From contig CM055895.1 in the NCBI GenBank assembly GCA_029582155.1, positions 9,929,544 through 9,993,543 of the forward strand: a stretch of DNA of 64,000 bases. Direction: 5' to 3'. Each line of letters opens with the position of its first letter. Within the stretch, counting starts at the first letter, position 1. Positions 61,301 to 64,000 of this stretch are shown piece after piece. The translations under genes were made by a program, and so were the position numbers. Below the pieces are notes generated by a model that was not told where the DNA came from, did no database searches, and saw only the letters and a program-made list of their open reading frames with translations. The DNA comes from Panopea generosa. Lineage: Eukaryota > Mollusca > Bivalvia > Adapedonta > Hiatellidae.

Positions 61301-61978
61301 CACCTACCATATTCATAAACATGTCGAGTTAAAATACTTGCAATATAAGTCTCGTGTTTATAGAAGTTGAGAGTATGTATACAGTGTTACAGGCTGAGAA
61401 GCTTTAAATCACACCGAATAACAAGGTTTGTCAGTTATGAAAATAAACATCTCTGAAATAGACAAATACAAAACGTTAACTATCCGAAATACATTATGCT
61501 TATTACTTGCCATCAGTTACATCATAGACTATTTCAAATTTGCGATTAAAGGTTATTCTTAATATCAATTATATTAAGTCGTTATCGAACACATTTCTTC
61601 GTTGTTGAGATTTAATACTACTTAATTATGCATGATTGTTTCACCATCCATTTCTATCTTCAGCTCTACACATCTCCTGTTCATATTTATAATGCATAAT
61701 ACATTTTTCATGCAGATAATTGTTTCAACTGTCTAGCATATTTACATCGCAGTAATTAAAAATATTTACATTCTCTAATATGTATACTAAAATAAGAGAG
61801 AGAGATTATCATTAGTATGATATAATTATATAAACTCGAGAATGATTGCAAAATCAAGTCTTACAAATATCCACGTTTTTGTTGACCATTCACAATAGCA
61901 TATAGCGCTTATCTACACGTCCATACACTTGTCACACAAAATGTCTTTGCCATAGTTTCATTGTTTGTAAAATAAAAT
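61301..61978. other. Downstream flank of the coiled-coil gene
   Basis: No separate gene is seen. If the gene to the right has further exons, they would lie here or beyond the recognised part. A short AG run (61794-61804) is the only simple repeat. No clear AATAAA close behind the stop codon was found on the minus strand. Confidence 0.4.
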
Positions 61979-62851
61979 CTAGATTAAAATACCTGGAAGA
62001 TTTATTCCAGTTCTGTAATAAGCCTTTTCCACAGATTTTTCTTTCTTCCGTCTCATATAGAACCCCCAATAGGCTGGGCTTATTTGATCTAGCTTTGCGG
62101 GTGTGATGTGATACCTTTTCATGGTTTCGTTGACTTGCCAATTGGAATCGGCGGCAGTGTCATACCTTCCTTTCACCACAAGTTTCTTTTTTGAAATTTT
62201 AGGAAATGTTTTGTTTGATCTGAATGAGGCGGACCTCTCCTCGTGTACCCTCCGTATTTCGTCCGTGTTTGGATCAATGTGATGTTTCAACAACAAGACT
62301 CGCAGCCGTTTGTTCACTTTCATGAGCTCATTACATCTCGCTTCTCTTTGAAATTCCTTCATTTTTATATCATTCCAGGTTCGTTTTTCCTTTTTAAAAT
62401 CTTGTATACTTTGTTTTTTATCAGCGTACTTCCTTTTCGCTTCCACAAGCTCCTCGTGCAGTTTATCATGAAGAGCTCTCGTCTCTTCCATTTCAGTAAA
62501 TAGTTTAAGGTTTTGACTCTTTGTCGTTATTATGCCATGTTTAAGTTCTTCCATCATGTCCAAAGTCATTCCATATTCTGCTGTTTGTTTACGCTGAAAT
62601 CGGTCATTTTCTTTTCTTAGATAATGTATTTGTCCCAAAGTTTTCTTCACTTCGAGATCATTTATATATTGCTTTTTCTCAAGTTCGCTTTGAAACGTTG
62701 CAACTATATCTCTCTGGGAAGTGGTCTTGTCTTGACCTTTCGTCTTGGCATCTTTTAATTTAGCAGAAGAAGGTGCGATTGAGGGTTCGGGAATCTGAGC
62801 GACACTGCCCTTCCTTGATGTTTTAGTATTTTCCTTTGCTTTTAATGGCAT
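61979..62851 (-). CDS. Coiled-coil protein of unknown function (290 residues)
   Basis: This is the only convincing host-type open frame. It starts at an ATG at 62851 (MPLKAKENTKTSRKGS) and stays open for 290 codons in AT-rich DNA. Residues 1-48 are basic and polar, probably disordered. Residues 49-190 are charged and heptad-like (FQSELEKKQYINDLEVKKTLGQIHYLRKEN, MEETRALHDKLHEELVEAKRKYADKK), typical of a long coiled coil. Residues 191-290 are basic, with tryptophan-tyrosine motifs (SPAYWGFYMRRKKEK). No signal peptide or membrane segment is visible. I do not recognise the family; cytoskeletal or ciliary coiled-coil proteins look similar, but that is only an impression. The last codons lie over CCAG followed by GTATTT (donor at 61992), so the reading may really splice onward rather than stop at 61979. 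A 45-bp minisatellite lies directly upstream. An intact single-exon retrocopy is an alternative. Confidence 0.75.
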   Translation of the reverse strand: MPLKAKENTKTSRKGSVAQIPEPSIAPSSAKLKDAKTKGQDKTTSQRDIVATFQSELEKKQYINDLEVKKTLGQIHYLRKENDRFQRKQTAEYGMTLDMMEELKHGIITTKSQNLKLFTEMEETRALHDKLHEELVEAKRKYADKKQSIQDFKKEKRTWNDIKMKEFQREARCNELMKVNKRLRVLLLKHHIDPNTDEIRRVHEERSASFRSNKTFPKISKKKLVVKGRYDTAADSNWQVNETMKRYHITPAKLDQISPAYWGFYMRRKKEKSVEKAYYRTGINLPGILI

Positions 62852-62888
62852 ATTGAAAAGTGAAACAAAAGTGCGCTATTTGCTTTAT

Positions 62889-63082
62889 TGCAATGTTTCG
62901 AACATTTGCACAAAATATCTGACAAACTAATCCTTCATAATCTCGAACATTTGCACAACATATCTGACAAACTAGTCCTTCATATTTCGAATATTTGCAC
63001 AATATATCTGACAAACTAGTCCTTCATTATTTCGAATATTTGCACAATATATCTGACCAACTAGTCCTTCATTATTTAAACT
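62889..63082 (-). repeat. 45-bp minisatellite upstream of the coiled-coil gene
   Basis: ATTTGCACAA recurs at 62904, 62949, 62993 and 63038, with TATCTGACAAACTAGTCCTTCAT between, giving about four units of 44-45 bases. It ends within 40-50 bases of the start codon of the gene and so occupies its 5' leader or promoter. A minus-strand frame (63014-62823) translates units as YEGLVCQI-CANVR, but it is in a different phase from the coiled-coil frame. Confidence 0.93.
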
Positions 63083-64000
63083 ATTCTGATACCGGTTCAA
63101 CATATACCTAAATAGATTTTTAGAAATTGGATATATGTTTCGTCACATTCAAATAGGCTTGATAATAATTTGACAAAGAATACTGTTAAACTGTCTTTTT
63201 ATACTAACCATATCTGTGAAGCGTTGAATACACCTTTGCCCTTAAACCTTGTGGTGTAGTCAAAAGAATGAATCGATATTTAAAATATAAATGGAACTAT
63301 AATCATATTACTTACTTAATGTATTATTACTAAATTTTGAACACAGCTAAAGTATATTAGTACAATAAAACACACACACGCGCGCACATTCTCGCACGCA
63401 CACAGGTTCTCTCGAAGACGCATAACATAGATATGACTGATTCATTAAAATAAACAAAAAATCTGGAAGAAGTCCGTGCGTACGTACGTGCATGCGGGTA
63501 AATTTGCGTGCAGGTGTGCATGCATGCATACGTTTTTTAGACAAGAATAGACGTATGATATGACATCGTTCTTTCATAAGATACACAACACAGGTATAAA
63601 TTGAAATAATGAACAGACAGTGTCAACAGACTGTCATTTATAATAACTATAGAGCTATATCCCACATCTATGGTATCGTCTGAGGAGTTGCATTTGAAGA
63701 TCATGAACGCAGCAGATAAAGAATAAACGCAGACAAGCTTTCAATATAATCTAATTATATCTGTATATGGTAGACTCTCTTGGGGTTTAAACAAATACTT
63801 ATAAATTATTTAGAATGGGAGTGATCCGTAAATTCTGCTTATTAATCGAGCTATTGAAATATACCTACACGGGTAGGTGATTTTAGTATAAGGAAATCGA
63901 CATATGCCAGTTATTAGGGTATATAAGATTTAATTCATCTACGTTGGTTTATATACAGTCAATCACTATCCGAACACTTTTTGGGTCACCAATCATATTG
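63083..64000. other. Flank with alternating purine-pyrimidine stretch
   Basis: No gene is seen. At 63370-63406 lies ACACACACACGCGCGCACATTCTCGCACGCACACA, and at 63474-63532 GTGCGTACGTACGTGCATGCGGG then GTGCATGCATGCATACG. Both are alternating purine-pyrimidine sequences able in principle to adopt Z-DNA. The rest is ordinary AT-rich DNA. Confidence 0.6.

Noticed and set aside
62823-63014. Repeat protein YEGLVCQI-CANVR upstream of the coiled-coil gene
   Set aside because: It is the 45-bp minisatellite in a phase different from the gene, so it does not extend the protein.
1-64000. CRISPR arrays, operons, riboswitches or prokaryotic islands
   Set aside because: The tandem arrays lack spacer-repeat structure, and everything else points to an animal nuclear genome.

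Overview
The window is eukaryotic, AT-rich, repeat-laden DNA, most likely from a bivalve mollusc. The evidence is bivalve-type tRNA-derived SINE remnants, several APE-type LINE relics, a DIRS retrotransposon family, a transposase-plus-YqaJ DNA transposon gene of the kind seen in marine invertebrates, and many micro- and minisatellites. There are no operons, ribosome-binding sites, rRNA genes, intact tRNA genes or CRISPR arrays. Only one open frame looks like a host gene.

Layout. Positions 284-4571 (minus) hold a decayed DNA transposon gene: a Mutator-like transposase followed by a YqaJ-type nuclease, with one probable intron. LINE relics lie at 6.6-7.4 kb (plus) and 12.6-14.3 kb (minus, endonuclease plus reverse transcriptase). 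From 14.3 to 15.9 kb is an inverted copy of a repeat family found again further right. At 16.0-16.9 kb is a shortened DIRS fossil. From 18.4 to 21.3 kb three tandem arrays follow one another: a 144-bp satellite, a 51-bp minisatellite and an imperfect ACT microsatellite.

From about 24.9 to 45.5 kb the window is dominated by three diverged, head-to-tail copies of one multi-kilobase composite unit (about 24.9-33.3, 33.7-39.3 and 40.6-45.5 kb). Each has a tetranucleotide tract and a LINE 3' tail at the same relative positions, and two have a tRNA-like SINE at the same place. The first copy was later hit by a LINE (28672-30719) that left an 11-bp target-site duplication, and the matching empty site is visible in the second copy.

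From 45.6 to 56 kb are a 108-bp minisatellite, a diverged dispersed duplication, stray modules of the composite family and LINE tails. The largest DIRS fossil is at 56.4-58.7 kb. Near the right end (61979-62851, minus) is an open frame for a 290-residue coiled-coil protein that I do not recognise, with a 45-bp minisatellite just upstream and an alternating purine-pyrimidine stretch about 0.5 kb further out.

All family calls come from reading the sequence and recalled family motifs. No searches were run. Most repeat boundaries are good to about 20-50 bases.
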